The notes under the pieces are model-generated. The model was not told where the DNA came from. It saw only the letters and a list, made by a program, of their open reading frames with translations, and did not search any database. Below are positions 1-11,967 of a stretch of DNA of 64,000 bases, piece by piece. The translations under genes were made by a program, and so were the position numbers. Position 1 is the first letter of the stretch. Every line of letters starts with the position of its first letter. The stretch comes from Fratercula arctica (lineage: Eukaryota; Chordata; Aves; Charadriiformes; Alcidae): contig CANTUZ010000005.1 in assembly GCA_947846985.1 (NCBI GenBank), positions 22,726,389 through 22,790,388 of the forward strand. Reading direction: 5' to 3'.

Positions 1-1200
1 GTTTCCTGCTTAGACCCTGTTTCATAATCAGGGTTGACTCAAGGAGGAGATAGAACGGTTTTTCCTTCCAGGCCACTTGAAAACTTCCTTCTGTGTAGAC
101 ATTCTCAAATTGCTATGCTGTAAGGCTGTATATAGTTAAATTTTATGCATTTTCTGAGGACTACTTCTCATGTTTTTTCCCAGCAGGTAGAACAGGTTCT
201 TTACCAGCTACCTGCTGATGTAGGTCTGGAAAATTACGGATTTTACCCCTCCCTTGCTTGTGTTCGTTTTGCTCTGTCTCCGAGAAAAACATTTATAATT
301 AGTTAATGCAGACATTTCTAATTCTTTTTGTTCTCTTCTCCAGCCTTAGGCAGTATTAGAAATAGCTTGCTATGAATATATTCCTGGTCTGCATTATGTC
401 TGCTCGTATTTAAGGGCTCCTGCAATATCCCCTCTTCTAATTCTTGAAAAGAGGGCGGAGGGCGAGAAGAGGCTTTGAAAGCTTTTGAGAAGTTAAAGTA
501 TTCTCTGCAATAGAGCAAGTTCAGCAGGCAGTTTTGTCTTATTTCTCTAAGGGGGGTCAGAATTTCTGTAGGAAGAAGGTCAGTCTGGATGCACGATGCT
601 TCTCAGAACGTCATCTGGTCCTCTCAAAACTGGATACTTCCGTTACCAGTTACCTTAAAAAGGTGGTTTTCATCATTCATATGGGGGACCTCTGGTGTTT
701 TCTTGGTAGTCAATCCTTACATAATACATTAAAACTCTTAACTGGTTTTCTTTAGTTACCGTATGTAGGAGTTATGGGTTCTCCTGTAAGGTGCTGGTCT
801 TCTGTTGGCACTTCTTGCTGTCTGAGCTGTTTATTTCATTTCGTGTTTATTTCCCCAAGATCTTAATGGTCCTTGGTTTTGTTGTCTCCCAAACTGCACG
901 CAAAGAACTTGCAGCGTGTTGTCCTGTTGTGCAGATTGCCAGTAGTGTCAAAACAGAGTAACAAAAAGTGTGGTCTTGGGTTAAATTTGCAGTTGTAATT
1001 AGGTGGAGTGTTTTGACTAATCTGTTACTCAGAAAGGAGGCCAAAAACCATAGCATTGGACTAAGATGCTGAAATCTGTGATTTCTGATGTGTTAGCTCC
1101 CGTTAGTTGGAAAGTTTACGGTGCTATTCTTCTTCAACAGTGTGACTGAATATATTAGCATATTTTGTTCCTGCACAAGGTATTGATGTGTTGCTGTTCC

Positions 1201-1253
1201 CATGTAATTACATGTAATTACTTTTTATATATATATATATATATATACACACA
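1201..1253. repeat. Tandem 10-mer plus (TA)n/(CA)n microsatellite
   Basis: CATGTAATTA occurs twice head to tail at 1201-1220. It is followed by about eleven TA units at 1226-1247 that run into ACACACA. This is a simple microsatellite in the FOXN3 intron and is likely length-polymorphic. Confidence 0.9.
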
Positions 1254-2154
1254 ATAAAGTATAATTGAATTAAGTAGTTTGGATTAAAAAAACTCTACTG
1301 AAAAGTATTTAACAAACACGAGAAATCCACCACTTTCCATGAATAAAGAATAGCAATTGAGGAGAGCATCATTATGTTGTAGTGCATTTGGCTTAAATTG
1401 CACAAACAGGCCTTTCGTTCCAAACTAATCTACAAATGGAAAAGGCATCCCACACTATTTTTACTTTGAAAAATCATCCTGTGCTGTTAAATCTCCACAG
1501 CAGAGTGTAATTGGATGTGTTTTGACAGTAGCTTTTTATTTACTTCATTCACACCACTTTTAGCTTGTTTACCATCCATATATTCCATGTTGTGGCTGAC
1601 AAGTCTAAGACCCACCCGAAGACAGCAGGGGAAAATAACGCTTCAAAGCTGCACAGCGTGTAGCATGTCTCTAACATGAGATCCATCATATATATTTTTG
1701 GCAGACCATATTCCCATACAGTTCCCTGAGAGACTCTAAAGGCAAACGCAGTGATAGTCTGGATATGTAGAAAAGAAAATACTGACTTATAAAGGTATTA
1801 AATGAAAGGAAGCAAAGCCAGTAGTGCCTTACATGCAACAAGGAGCTGGCTGTGCTTTGAAGGTGAGCTCTTGCTCTTCTATATGCATCCATTGGAAAAT
1901 GCGTTTCAAATGTTTACTTAAGAGGACTTTTGTGTCCACTTTATTCGCCATAGTCTCTATGAAAGTGGCCAATGCATCTGCCAACATGCATCTTGGCAAG
2001 GTGCAAGAAGCTCTATCATGTATAGTCACCTTCCATGTGAGAAAGGTGTTAACAGTTACACCAACCTTTTGGAAGAGCACAAGCTTGGAAGCTGATAAAA
2101 TATTTGAGCTGTTTGAACTGCAATTTCAGTACATTCAGTGGACAGCCTTTACCA

Positions 2155-2582
2155 TGAGGGCTGGAGCACCTCTGCTATGAGGACAGGCTGAGAGAGTTGG
2201 GGTTGTTCAGCCTGGAGAAGAGAAGGCTCCGGGGAGACCTTATAGCAGCCTTCCAGTACCTAAAGATGGCCTACAGGAGAGATGGGGAGGGAGTCGTTAT
2301 CAGGGAGTGTAATGATAGGACGAGGGGTAACGGTTTCAAACTGAAGGAGGTTGGATTTAGATTGGATATTAGAAAGAAATTCTTTGCTGTGAGGGTGGGG
2401 AGACACTGGAACAGGTTGCCCAGGGAGGCTGTGGATGCCCCATCCCTGGCAGTGTTCAAGGCCAGGCTGGATGGGGCTTTGATCAGCCTGGTCTAGTGGG
2501 AGGTGTCCCTGGCCATGGCAGGGGGGTTGGAACTAGATGATCTTTAAGGTCCCTTCCAACCCGAACTATTCTATGATTCCAT
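2155..2582 (+). mobile_element. CR1 LINE, 5'-truncated 3' end
   Basis: The segment reads like the 3' end of an avian CR1 retrotransposon in sense orientation. Its + frame (2197-2496) encodes the C-terminal tail of the CR1 ORF2 protein, with [15 protein letters not shown] near the start, then [10 protein letters not shown] and WNRLPREAVDAPSL. The 3'UTR follows, with the hallmark TTTAAGGTCCCTTCCAACCC and ATTCTATGATTCC at the tail. The 5' side is truncated, as is usual for CR1. The tail wording (GGGAGGTGTCCCTGGCCATGGC) matches the copy at 57967-58184, so both probably belong to the same CR1 subfamily. Confidence 0.95.
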
Positions 2583-3714
2583 GATGTTTGTAATTTTCTT
2601 TGGTTATCCATAGTGCATGAGAGGTTTGTGTCTATGTCCACGTCCTACCGCTGAGCTTTAGGCCTCCTGAGCCTAAGCCTCATCTGCCTGATGTGGGCAA
2701 ATCCACTGAGGTGAGGCTGATGGAATTTCACTCCACAGAGAATCTCACCAGCTGTGTGACCTGGGCCTTGTAACTTGGTCCGGGTTATTCTGCAAACGAT
2801 GTTTTACAAAATATCCTGGGTAATTTTTATCTATTAGTCCTTTTTTTCTTTTTTCCTCTGCCCTAAATGTTCACTGCTACAGAGGCCGCTGAGCGGTGTT
2901 CAGATGGGGTCCCAGGGAATCCAGGGTTTAGGAAGCTCTGGTCTTCAGTGCATTTTGTACTGTGTAGGCCATGCTTCCCCATTTTTTTGCCAGATTAAGG
3001 TGCTGTTAGTCCTGGCCAACGGGGCTTAATGGTTCAGTGGTCTGTTGTGATGGGAAGGCCAAATGAGAGCTCCATCCCGTGACACCAGCCAGCAAACGCG
3101 CCTGAGATGGAGGGAAAAAGCGGGAAGAAGAATTCGCAGCTGCCTTGGTGGGAAACCTTAAGGAGTGGGTCAGACCTGTAGGTTTTGGGAAGAGCTAAGC
3201 CGAGCCAGTCCCAATAAAGATGCTTTGCCTGGATTTGCCATTCTTTGTTTGTCGATGCATCAGCAATTTCAGGATGGAGGATAGCATAGAGCTCACTGAT
3301 TAACTCCCTTTTTTAGCCCATATTTCCCCAGAATGAATCCAAGTTATTGTAGTTGGAAACTTAGGCAAAACTTCTTTATATGCAACTTATGCCTAGGTAA
3401 TAGGTTAAGTTACTTTTGGTAGTGTTTGTTAGAAATACTTTGTTGGGTTTTTTTAATTATCACAGGTTAAAAATAAAAGTTAATGGGAAATTACTTGGGT
3501 TTTTTCCTTTTTTTAAATTTCAGTTCTCCTTTCTCACCAAACATGTGTAGCTTCTCAAGGAATTTCACAATTATCTGTAAATTGCAAACACAAGCTTCCT
3601 GGGGAATTTCCCTAAGTAAAAAAAAATTTCCATTCACGTTTACAAGACAAAATGTTCCCTAGGGAAAACAAATGCATCCACACTGGCACAGCCTGCTGCT
3701 CTTCCTTTATTTTG

Positions 3715-3839
3715 AAAAAACTAAAAACAAAAAACAAAAAAAAAAGAAAACAAACAAAAAAAACCAAACAACAACAACAAAAAAAACCAAAAAACCAACC
3801 AAACAAAAAAAAACAAAAAAAACCCAAACCACCCCAAAA
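3715..3839. repeat. A-rich low-complexity tract (AAAC/AACA-like)
   Basis: About 125 bp consist almost entirely of A with scattered C, including CAACAACAAC and CAAAC units. The lysine/asparagine-rich or phenylalanine-rich open frames on both strands here are consequences of this composition, not genes. Confidence 0.9.
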
Positions 3840-5640
3840 TGTGACACTAACAAGCTTTACCTGCTTCATCACCAGTAGATTTTAAAATACCTGTTCTGTT
3901 ATTAATGTCACAGTTCCCTGTGCAGCTCCTGATCATTGGGGTGTGACAAGAATGAGTTTTGTGCCTAACTTTATTCAAAGATGGAAGATTGTTATTTATG
4001 ATTATTTTCACTTTGAATTTATAGGGCAATCACTAGGTTATTCCTCAGGCCTAACTTTCATTAGGGTGACTTTATTTCTCATGCTGGCTTTATTTTTGCT
4101 TATTTTTTCCTGCCTTGAAGCAGCCATTCAAGCAGTGATTAAAGAAACCAAACATAAGTAACATGTGCCAACAAGTATAGATACCAAAGCATAAGAAAAA
4201 TTATATACTTACAGTATCTGTGAATGATTATTTTTGCCTAGGTAAAGGAAGTAACAGTTAAACTACCTGTAGTTAAGTTCTGAGTGTCCTGAATTTCCCT
4301 TTGAAATTACACTATCTGGACAGTAAAAAGAGTGTTATTTTTTTTAGCAAACCTGGAACCTGTCAAAATCCACAGACCCAACTTACCTGTACTGCTTTCT
4401 TCGTATCTTCTAATTGGGTGTTTCCAATTACATACCAAACTTGTCACCTATGGGTATACAATATCTGTCATCCAGGAGGATCAGGGATAGATAGGTGATA
4501 TTTAAACTCCACATAGGTTTGCTTTGTTCATCAAAGGAATATACCTGTGTCTGGTGTATTTTTCATCAAAGTGAGTATTTTTCAGCAAAACTTTTTGCCA
4601 TTTTGCCAACAGAATGTGATTACCTGTCTTCTTTTAAAGCTGGTAGAGAAATTTAGGGAAGATGTATCTGCCTTGGGTGAAATGATTGAGACTTCCTTTC
4701 GTCTCATCCTGAGGAAGATGACATCAGTAGCAGAACTCCTATCCATTAACAATGGGAGGGGAGTCAGGATTTCTAAAGTCCAAACGTAACTCTGCAGAGC
4801 TTGAGGGTTGTGCCATTGCACTACAGCCAAATTGAAATATTTGAAGAAGAATCTGTGCATGTTATTTTTATACATATAACTATGGTTAAGATCCCTCAAA
4901 CAAATAAAATAGTCCGTGTCAGTAGGATGAGAAGCTGTAGAGACAGTCCCATGGACTTTCCTGAAAGGGCAAGCCACTGCTTTAACACATGTGAAAATAC
5001 ATCAGGTGCTGGAAATTTTGAAATAAAGTTCTGTGAAAAAAAATGGGGAAAAAATAAGGCATTGCTTGAAATAAATTTCCCCTCACTGTTACAGCACAGA
5101 ATTCTTAAATACCTTTTCTTCCCCTTTGTAATTTAAAAATAATGCAAACATCAGAGCAAACGCTTATTTTAAAACTCTATTATCGTTTCAATAACAAAGT
5201 TAGAGCTACAACCAGAACTGTGAGCAAAAATAGATTCAGCTGGCCAAAATCTGTCCCCTGAAACCCAGGGGAGTTCTGTCCACTGGTGATCTAGATTGAA
5301 CTAAATAGATGACAGATCCATTTCTTACTGAGTATGTGACTGTATAAGAGCAATATAAAGCTTTAGAATGTCTCAGAACCGCATACAGAATGTGAGCGGT
5401 TTAGATATTAGTTTATTCAACTCTTATTAATCTACTAATATCAATTGTAAGTAATTCTTCTTATCTTATGTTTGAGCTATTGCGTATCAAGATACAAATC
5501 AGATTAATTTACTTTCAGGGTACGTGACTTTTGATCTTGTGAAACATTCTGCCTGTATAACTCATTTTCATTTCTGTGGATATCTTTTGCTAATTCTCTC
5601 CTTGATCTGCTTTCTCTTCCTCTTTTCTTTCCCCAAGCAG

Positions 5641-5664
5641 AACTGGTTGGAAATCTTTCAAAAT
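5641..5664 (+). other. Candidate 24-nt FOXN3 cassette microexon
   Basis: A long pyrimidine tract ending in TTTCTTTCCCCAAGCAG (5624-5640) is followed after only 24 nt by the strong donor AAT|GTAAGT (GT at 5665-5666). A branch-point-like CTAAT lies upstream near 5590. The 24 nt have no stop in the phase required by the terminal exon, which begins with the third base of a codon. Inclusion would insert eight residues, roughly TGWKSFKM. Human FOXN3 is known to have isoforms differing by a short in-frame insertion, but I cannot show that this is that exon. It may be a chance splice-site pair. Confidence 0.25.
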
Positions 5665-8244
5665 GTAAGTGAAAACCAAAGATTTTTCTGCAATGCAAAT
5701 GCTATCCATTTCCTGACCAGTTCCACCATGCCTTTCTTCTGAAGTGTATTGGTATTTCCTTTCCTCCCATTTTTTTTTAAGTGATTTCTTTTTTTTCACC
5801 TTTCTGTGGCCTTCTGTTTTTCTTTGTCATCATCACTATTTGCAGTCACTCCCTGTGGGATGCTAACGCCATAGCAGTACACCTTCCCCCAGGACATTGC
5901 ATCTGTAATCCCCGGGCCTCTCATTCTATTTTTATGCTTTTTTTGAAAGGATTGGGATCTGGAGTAAGTCCCATGGGCAGAGCTTTTGAATCCAAATTAT
6001 AGCCCCTTTATGCAAAAGCAAACACTAGAGACTAAAGAGTGGGGTAAATCAGGGATGTCTTTTTGGCATGTGGTTGCTCTGCTCCATGGAACTGTAGCTT
6101 TCCTTTTATTGATAATCTCTCTTCTAAGAAATAGGAGTAGATCTAATAAGATGAAAATGGGCATCTTGATTTAAATCCCGTCTGTTAGAAGCCTTGTTCG
6201 CTAATAACCTAGTCAGTAGGAATCCCATTTGAGTTCCCACCTATTCTGTCCTGTGTTTGTTTCCTTAGAGCAAGAATTTATTGCTATTTTTTAATGGAAA
6301 ATTAGTAGCATGTGATTTTTATTGAGCCACTATTGCTCTGCCTATTAGCTGCCTAGTAAAATCAAGTAACTTTAATTTTATGCTAATCTATGATAATTTT
6401 TAACATCTTTACATGTAAATTTACCGAAAAAATGAAGAATCTGTCACTTAAAATGCATCACATGCTTCCTCGTAATGACTGATCTTAAGGAGTTGGTTAT
6501 AAATTCACCTTACAAGTAGTTTAGTATGGGTGGTTTCTTCTTTTAAGCATTTGGCATCCTCTGATGACAACCCCTGCAGTGGCAAACCATCACAGAGTAA
6601 ATGCAGCTGGCTTGCTGCACAATCATGAATGACATTGCATTTAGTTATTAATAATTGAAGAAGCTTTGTGTATTCCTTCTGGGTCCTGTATATAATTTAT
6701 GGATCATAAAGCTACTCGAAATCTAGGGGAAAATAATTTTGTTGAGCAAATGAGGTTGGCAAGAGGCTTTCTTTGCTACTAACTGGGCCTTCTATTATAT
6801 ACATTTCTTTGAAAATACAGTAAATAAGAACATTTGGAAAGACTGATTAATTTGCTACCATCTAGCATTGTCCCGTCACTGGTTCACAAAAGCCTGTTTC
6901 TTATTTCAGCAAGCTCTCCAGACAAGAGCATTAGATGAATAGGAACTGTGGAATTACATACCACTCTTATATTTTCCACCTTTCAGCCTTACCTTTCAGA
7001 AATGGATAATACTCGGCTGTTTCTTCTGTAAAGAAACCAGACGTGAGGTCCATTCCCTGAAACCTAAAGCACATTCCCATTTTTTAAGTAGAAGAGCAGT
7101 AACATTCTGGACGTGCCACTGTGCCGTTCCTCTTAAGAGATACCTGTCTTCAGGCTGTGCGTTTAAGAAAAGGTTTTAATCCAACACTGCCATGAGTGTG
7201 CAAACGCACTGTAGTGATAGCATGAAGCTGGCAAGACTAGATTTTAAAGCAGTTTATCATGCGGTAGTGTAAACAGTCTTGCTTGTTTTAAATGATGGAG
7301 GGGTTCAAGGCCGGTGAACTGGCGGGTGGCAATGATGATGCCTTTACTCAACGATGAGCATCCTCCTCTCCTTTTTTTCAGCAGGAATTAAGCATTGCAC
7401 AGGGTCAGTCCCTTATTTAACAGGCTTGCGAGCATCATATTCCGTATTGTAAAGTCAGTGGCAATGCTCTAACATTTTCCAGTGCGGAAGAGGACACTGT
7501 TAGTTTTTAAATATATCACGTCGCAGTAGTTCCCACAGCACAGAGTGCCATATAACCAAAGGGGAACATGACAACTTCTAGAGCAAAACCAGATATTTTT
7601 TTTTCCTACTGTTTGTTTTTAAACACGTTTTAATACTTTGTTGGCAGCTAGTATCTTAAGAGTATATTGCTTTTAATGTTATTCATAAACTGATCACAGT
7701 CAGGAATGTGACTGGACTACTACCTGGGTGCCCTACTTAGTTGTTCCTTCTGTCAGGAGGAGTCCTAGCTGGAAAAAGAGTCTTTGAGAGGAGGCAAAAA
7801 CAGTACTCCAGAAAGCTACTGTCTCTTCCCCACATTTTTGGTAGTATCTTGTTACATGAAAAGGAGAGGATATTTATGCAACTCATCAGAGTTTCTTTAT
7901 TTAGCCAGTTGGTAAAATAATGGGGATTTTTCTTTTTAATTTTTTTTTTAAGCGTAAACTATTATTGAAAGGTAAATCAGGACTGTTCAGACATCACTGA
8001 TTTGTGACTGTCCCCTAAATTGCTCCTGCCTTTCATGCTGTTACATGTCTTTTGGCTTGTTTTATGTGTGGAGTCCAATCCACAAGCTATTTGAGTCAGG
8101 CTTTGAAGTGGACCTGCCGGGACATTACTTTGATATCCATAATTGTAGATTATCTGTCAGTTGGCTTTACTTTTATCATCTTTTGCACTGAAGCAGGATC
8201 ACATCTCTGTTGCTTCTAAGACTCGCTTCGTTTGGTTTTCGCAG

Positions 8245-8794
8245 GAATGGAATAACAAACTGCCGGATGCGGACAGAAAGCGAACAGTCCTGCGGCTCTC
8301 CAGTTGTTAGCGGTGACCCGAAGGAGGATCACAACTACAGCAGTGCCAAATCTTCCAACCACAGGAGCACATCGCCTGCTAGTGACTCCGTTTCCTCTTC
8401 CTCTGCTGACGACCAGTATGAATTTGCAACTAAAGGTAGCCAAGACAGCAGTGAAGGAAGCGAAGTTAGCTTCCAGAGCCACGAGAGCCATAGTGAAACA
8501 GAAGAGGAGGACAAAAAGCAAAATCGGAAGGAGACCAAGGATTCTTTAGCTGACAGTGGGTATGCATCCCAGCACAAGAAAAGGCAACATTTAATGAAGG
8601 CGAAAAAAGTACCAAGTGACACACTGCCTCTTAAAAAGAGACGTACGGAAAAGCCCCCTGAGAGTGATGATGAGGAGATGAAAGAAGCAGCAGGATCGCT
8701 CCTGCATTTAGCAGGAATCCGATCGTGTTTGAACAACATCACCAATCGGACGGCAAAGGGGCAGAAAGAGCAAAAGGAAACCACAAAAAATTAG
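8245..8794 (+). CDS. FOXN3: FOXN3 terminal coding exon
   Basis: This exon encodes the C-terminal 182 residues of the forkhead transcription factor FOXN3 (checkpoint suppressor 1), a nuclear repressor. The acceptor TTTTCGCAG ends at 8244. The first base completes a codon begun in the previous exon, and the frame then runs from [11 protein letters not shown] to the TAG at 8792-8794. The forkhead DNA-binding domain lies in earlier exons outside the window. Visible features are a Ser/Asp/Glu-rich low-complexity region (about residues 20-95), [12 protein letters not shown], a basic LKKRRTEK stretch at residues 129-136 that could serve as a nuclear localisation signal, and an acidic ESDDEEMKE patch at 139-147 with casein-kinase-2-like character. 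The end, [20 protein letters not shown] and beyond, matches the FOXN3 C-terminus as I know it. Published work places SKIP (SNW1) and menin binding in the FOXN3 C-terminal region. The upstream ATG at 8210 lies in the intron and is not the start. No frameshift or premature stop is present. Confidence 0.97.
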
Positions 8795-8879
8795 AACAAA
8801 TCAATGATTTGTTTGAACTTACGAAGTTTTGTTTCAGCACGTCAGGTGAATTCTAATGATTTGTGGCAATATCAGCAAT

Positions 8880-8942
8880 TTTTTCCTTTTTTGTTTTTCT
8901 TTCTATTTGTTTTTGTTTTGTTTCTTTCTCTTTTTTTTTTTT
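8880..8942. repeat. T-rich low-complexity tract
   Basis: This is a T-rich tract with interspersed C and G just downstream of the FOXN3 stop codon. It would be U-rich in the 3'UTR. Confidence 0.85.
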
Positions 8943-9233
8943 GACCCTTAAGATTTTTATTTTTAAAGGAGATTGAAGCCATAGAACTCATACTGACACT
9001 CAGCTAATTTACAAAAGCTTTTCATTACCTGAAGACAAAAAGTTAACAAAAAAAAAAAAAGAGCCAAAATCGCCATTGCTTTCTCCGGCTTGTCAAAAAT
9101 GCATGGTTGAATACAGAGTGACATCAACATTAATGTGATGGGAGTAAAATTGTGCGTAATTTAGTAGTCATTCAGGCCTGGCCCTTAAGAATCTTTTTTT
9201 AATGGCCTTACGATTGGGTTAGAAGTGAATGTG

Positions 9234-9239
9234 AATAAA
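9234..9239 (+). promoter_or_regulatory. Proximal poly(A) signal candidate
   Basis: AATAAA lies about 440 nt after the FOXN3 stop codon, in the context GTGAATGTGAATAAAGAAA. It is the first canonical hexamer in the UTR and could give a short isoform. No strong GU-rich element is obvious immediately downstream. Confidence 0.4.
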
Positions 9240-9785
9240 GAAATTTAGGGGGGAAGAGGAGGCACATACTTCTCAACACCAAACCAAGAACCATCTAGTG
9301 GCACTTGGATACGCTGTGCCATAGAAGTCTTTGGACAGCCACTGGTGGCAACTGTGCGAACCGTAATGCACTTTTGGTGCTTCACGTACTACATGTGGCT
9401 TATAGTGTGAAGACTGGTAACTAAGTCTGGGGAAATTTGAACTATGTATGCAATGGGTTTCAGTGAAATAACGAGAAGAAATGGGAGGGAGGTGCACTGT
9501 TAGTAGCATCGTTAATCATTGAATTCTGTCTTCTATATTAAATTAAAAGAATGTTCAAAAAGCCATAAGCCCGAAGATTGGCACTGCGTGCAAAAAAATA
9601 ATAGTAATAGGGAAAAAAAAGCTATGTCTTCTAAACTGCCTGAGTGAAAAGCAATCGAGTCTAAGAAATTACAGTAGATACTAAGGAAGGAAATACATCA
9701 GAATCTTTTTCTGTGGATCAAATCCTTGATCTAACTGGGGAAACAAAGCTACAAAACCTGCCACTAGTAGTATTCTGTATTTAAA

Positions 9786-9791
9786 AATAAA
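9786..9791 (+). promoter_or_regulatory. Internal poly(A) signal candidate
   Basis: This is an AATAAA hexamer in an A-rich context about 1 kb after the stop codon. A further AATAAA lies at 10298-10303. Either could be an intermediate polyadenylation site, but neither has distinctive downstream GU-rich sequence. Confidence 0.25.
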
Positions 9792-10140
9792 AGGACAGCA
9801 TATTAGTGAACAGTAAAATTCAGAAGTTCAACAAAAGAGCTCCTACGCTGCCCTCAGAAATGAGTGCGCAGTGACCGTCAGTCAGGATTCATCTGTGCAA
9901 AAATGACAACAGATTTCCAGATTCAACCAGCGTAGCCAGCAGAAGAAATTTGATCTGCGTTGCATGGATTCCTTTTGGGAGGGGGGGAATACAAAAAGCA
10001 AACAATTTTTTTTATTCAAAGATGACAAAGTTCTTGTAAGGTAAATAATGTATTTAGCATGAAGCATGAATTATTTTCATATAAATATAGAAAATAGAGA
10101 AAAAGGCTATGCCTCTAATTTTTAAGCCCTTAGGCTTAGA

Positions 10141-10230
10141 GTTTGTTTTTTTGGGTTTTATTTTTTTTTTGTTTGTTTTGTTTTTGTTTTGGTTCTTTTT
10201 TGTTGTTGTTGGGGTTTTTTTGAAGCAGGT
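10141..10230. repeat. T/G low-complexity tract, (TTTTG)n-like
   Basis: This is a run of T blocks broken by single G or GG, including TTTGTTTGTTTTG and TTGTTGTTG units. A second low-complexity block, A-rich with AAAAAAG units, follows at about 10387-10420. Confidence 0.85.
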
Positions 10231-10386
10231 GTTTAAGGTTTAACCTTCTTCAGGGACAAACACTGACTGTTGGGGAACTTACTCTGCAATATTAAAAAAT
10301 AAAATCTTCATGCTCTGGTAGGGCTTGGATGGTTGAATTATACTGCCTTGTCTGCACATTCAGCCCCCCTCTCCCTACTTCTGTTT

Positions 10387-10417
<31 letters not shown>

Positions 10418-11938
10418 TAAAAGTGTGTCCTTTCTTCGTCTGTACATGTGTAACATGACGCAATAATCTGAGGGCAAATTTAGTAGTGAGTGTGTATGAC
10501 AGAATCAAGAGAATAATGGGAGGTTAATTGAGGAAAACTCTCTGATTTGATTCAGGAATAAGTAGACAAGAAAATAGCTTTGCTAATTTGCCATGAGCAA
10601 ATGAAGTTAGTGAAGAGCCTTACTGAGGTGTCCAGAGAAAAAACAGTGTTACAGTGAGTGTGATTCAGCTAAAGTGCTACTCTCCTGGTAATGACGACTA
10701 TTAGATTGGAGACCCCTACAGCAGAGGGAAGCTGTGAAATAAGTAAGACAGTCTCTCACCTGGATTCATGAATTTGGCATGAAAAATTCTACACTTAGAA
10801 TATCGTAGAGGCAAAGAAGAAAATCCCAGGTACCAACGACTTAACAGGATGAAATGGTCTGTTTATTAAAAAAGAAAACAGGTTTATATTTATCCCTAAC
10901 CGTTTGAGGCAGCAGTTTCACCCAGGTGGATCTAGTTTATGAAGAGTGAGTTAGAGAAGGGTTTGACCTCCCGCTCAGTGGAGTGAACTAAAAATGGCAT
11001 TTGGAGTTGCCGGCGGTGTGTGTTCATTTAGGAAGTGGAAGGACTGAAGGGCGGGCTGGTCTGGACCTGTTCCTGTGCTCCATTAGCGTTTTGTCATGCC
11101 ACAGCCAAACGGTGCCTCTCCTGCCATCTTGCCCAGCGTGTCCTGGGAGCCAGGAGCCGCCTGCCAGCCCCTGGAGCCCAGCACAACTGCCAGCTGTGCG
11201 GGTGAGGAAGGAGGGAGACAAGGATGGAGCAAGGAGCAGCTCTGCGCTCCCCTCAGTTTGCTGGGTTGATCGCCAGCGTTAGTTAAGTCGGGAGCACATG
11301 GATACTAATTTTTGTTGGCTGCCTGCAGCCCTTAAGATCAAAAAAAACCACAGGAAGGACCAGTCCCGTGGCGAGGTAGCACAGAGATGAATGAGCCACT
11401 GCTTTTACCCTGTGTGACTGGACTGGGATAATCGGCTTCTTCCCAGATCCACGCTCCCTACAGCCAGAGTCCGCAGACCCCTGCACAAGAAAACTTAGTC
11501 CTTCATTCTTTTTACGGACTTTGGGGAGGGTCATTTGAAATATAAAATACTACAGTATCAGTTTGCCGCCACCTTTCCTCATTAACGCATAGTTGTACCA
11601 GCTCGAGAGTGCTTTAATGTTGATCAAACAGCAACACAGAAAAGTCAAATTCAGCAGCAGAAAATAAGACTCAAACCGTGGCTCAGCCATCTCTGTCCTC
11701 CAGAGAAAGCGATGTGGTCGTGTGCCAGTGGCCAGACTCTGTCCGCCGTTACGACACTGAATTCCAGAGCAGCTTCACTGATGGCAGCGCGTCAGTGCAA
11801 ATGAGATCAGTATCTGCTGAACGACAAGTACCATTCATTAATGTGGACTCTTGGTGGCTAAATATATAATTACCACTAGTATTACTCACTTTAGACAACA
11901 GTCATTTTGCATAAGTATCTAATTAGGCAAGTTATCTT

Positions 11939-11967
11939 TATATATATATATATATTTATATATATAA
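11939..11967. repeat. (TA)n microsatellite in putative 3'UTR
   Basis: These are alternating TA dinucleotides with one TT interruption. The tract is self-complementary and probably polymorphic. Confidence 0.9.

Larger units (their letters stand above)
1..8244 (+). other. FOXN3: FOXN3 last intron (3' part)
   Basis: This stretch lies immediately upstream of the FOXN3 terminal exon and ends in a pyrimidine-rich acceptor, TTTGGTTTTCGCAG, at 8231-8244. No forkhead-domain coding sequence or other recognisable FOXN3 exon is present, so it is read as the 3' part of the last intron. It is mostly AT-rich unique DNA. It contains one + strand CR1 copy (about 2155-2582), a (TA)n tract, an A-rich low-complexity block near 3715-3839 and a candidate cassette microexon at 5641-5664. 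That it belongs to FOXN3 is inferred from exon order. Confidence 0.85.

Noticed and set aside
3612..3885. Lys/Asn-rich or Phe-rich frames on both strands
   Set aside because: They are products of the A-rich low-complexity tract at 3715-3839.
8210..8244. ATG at 8210 as the start of the FOXN3 reading frame
   Set aside because: It lies in the intron before the TTTTCGCAG acceptor. The real frame is entered by splicing at 8245.
8216..8784. Long minus-strand frames opposite the FOXN3 exon
   Set aside because: They are mirror frames of a Ser/Glu-rich coding exon and have no independent coding evidence.
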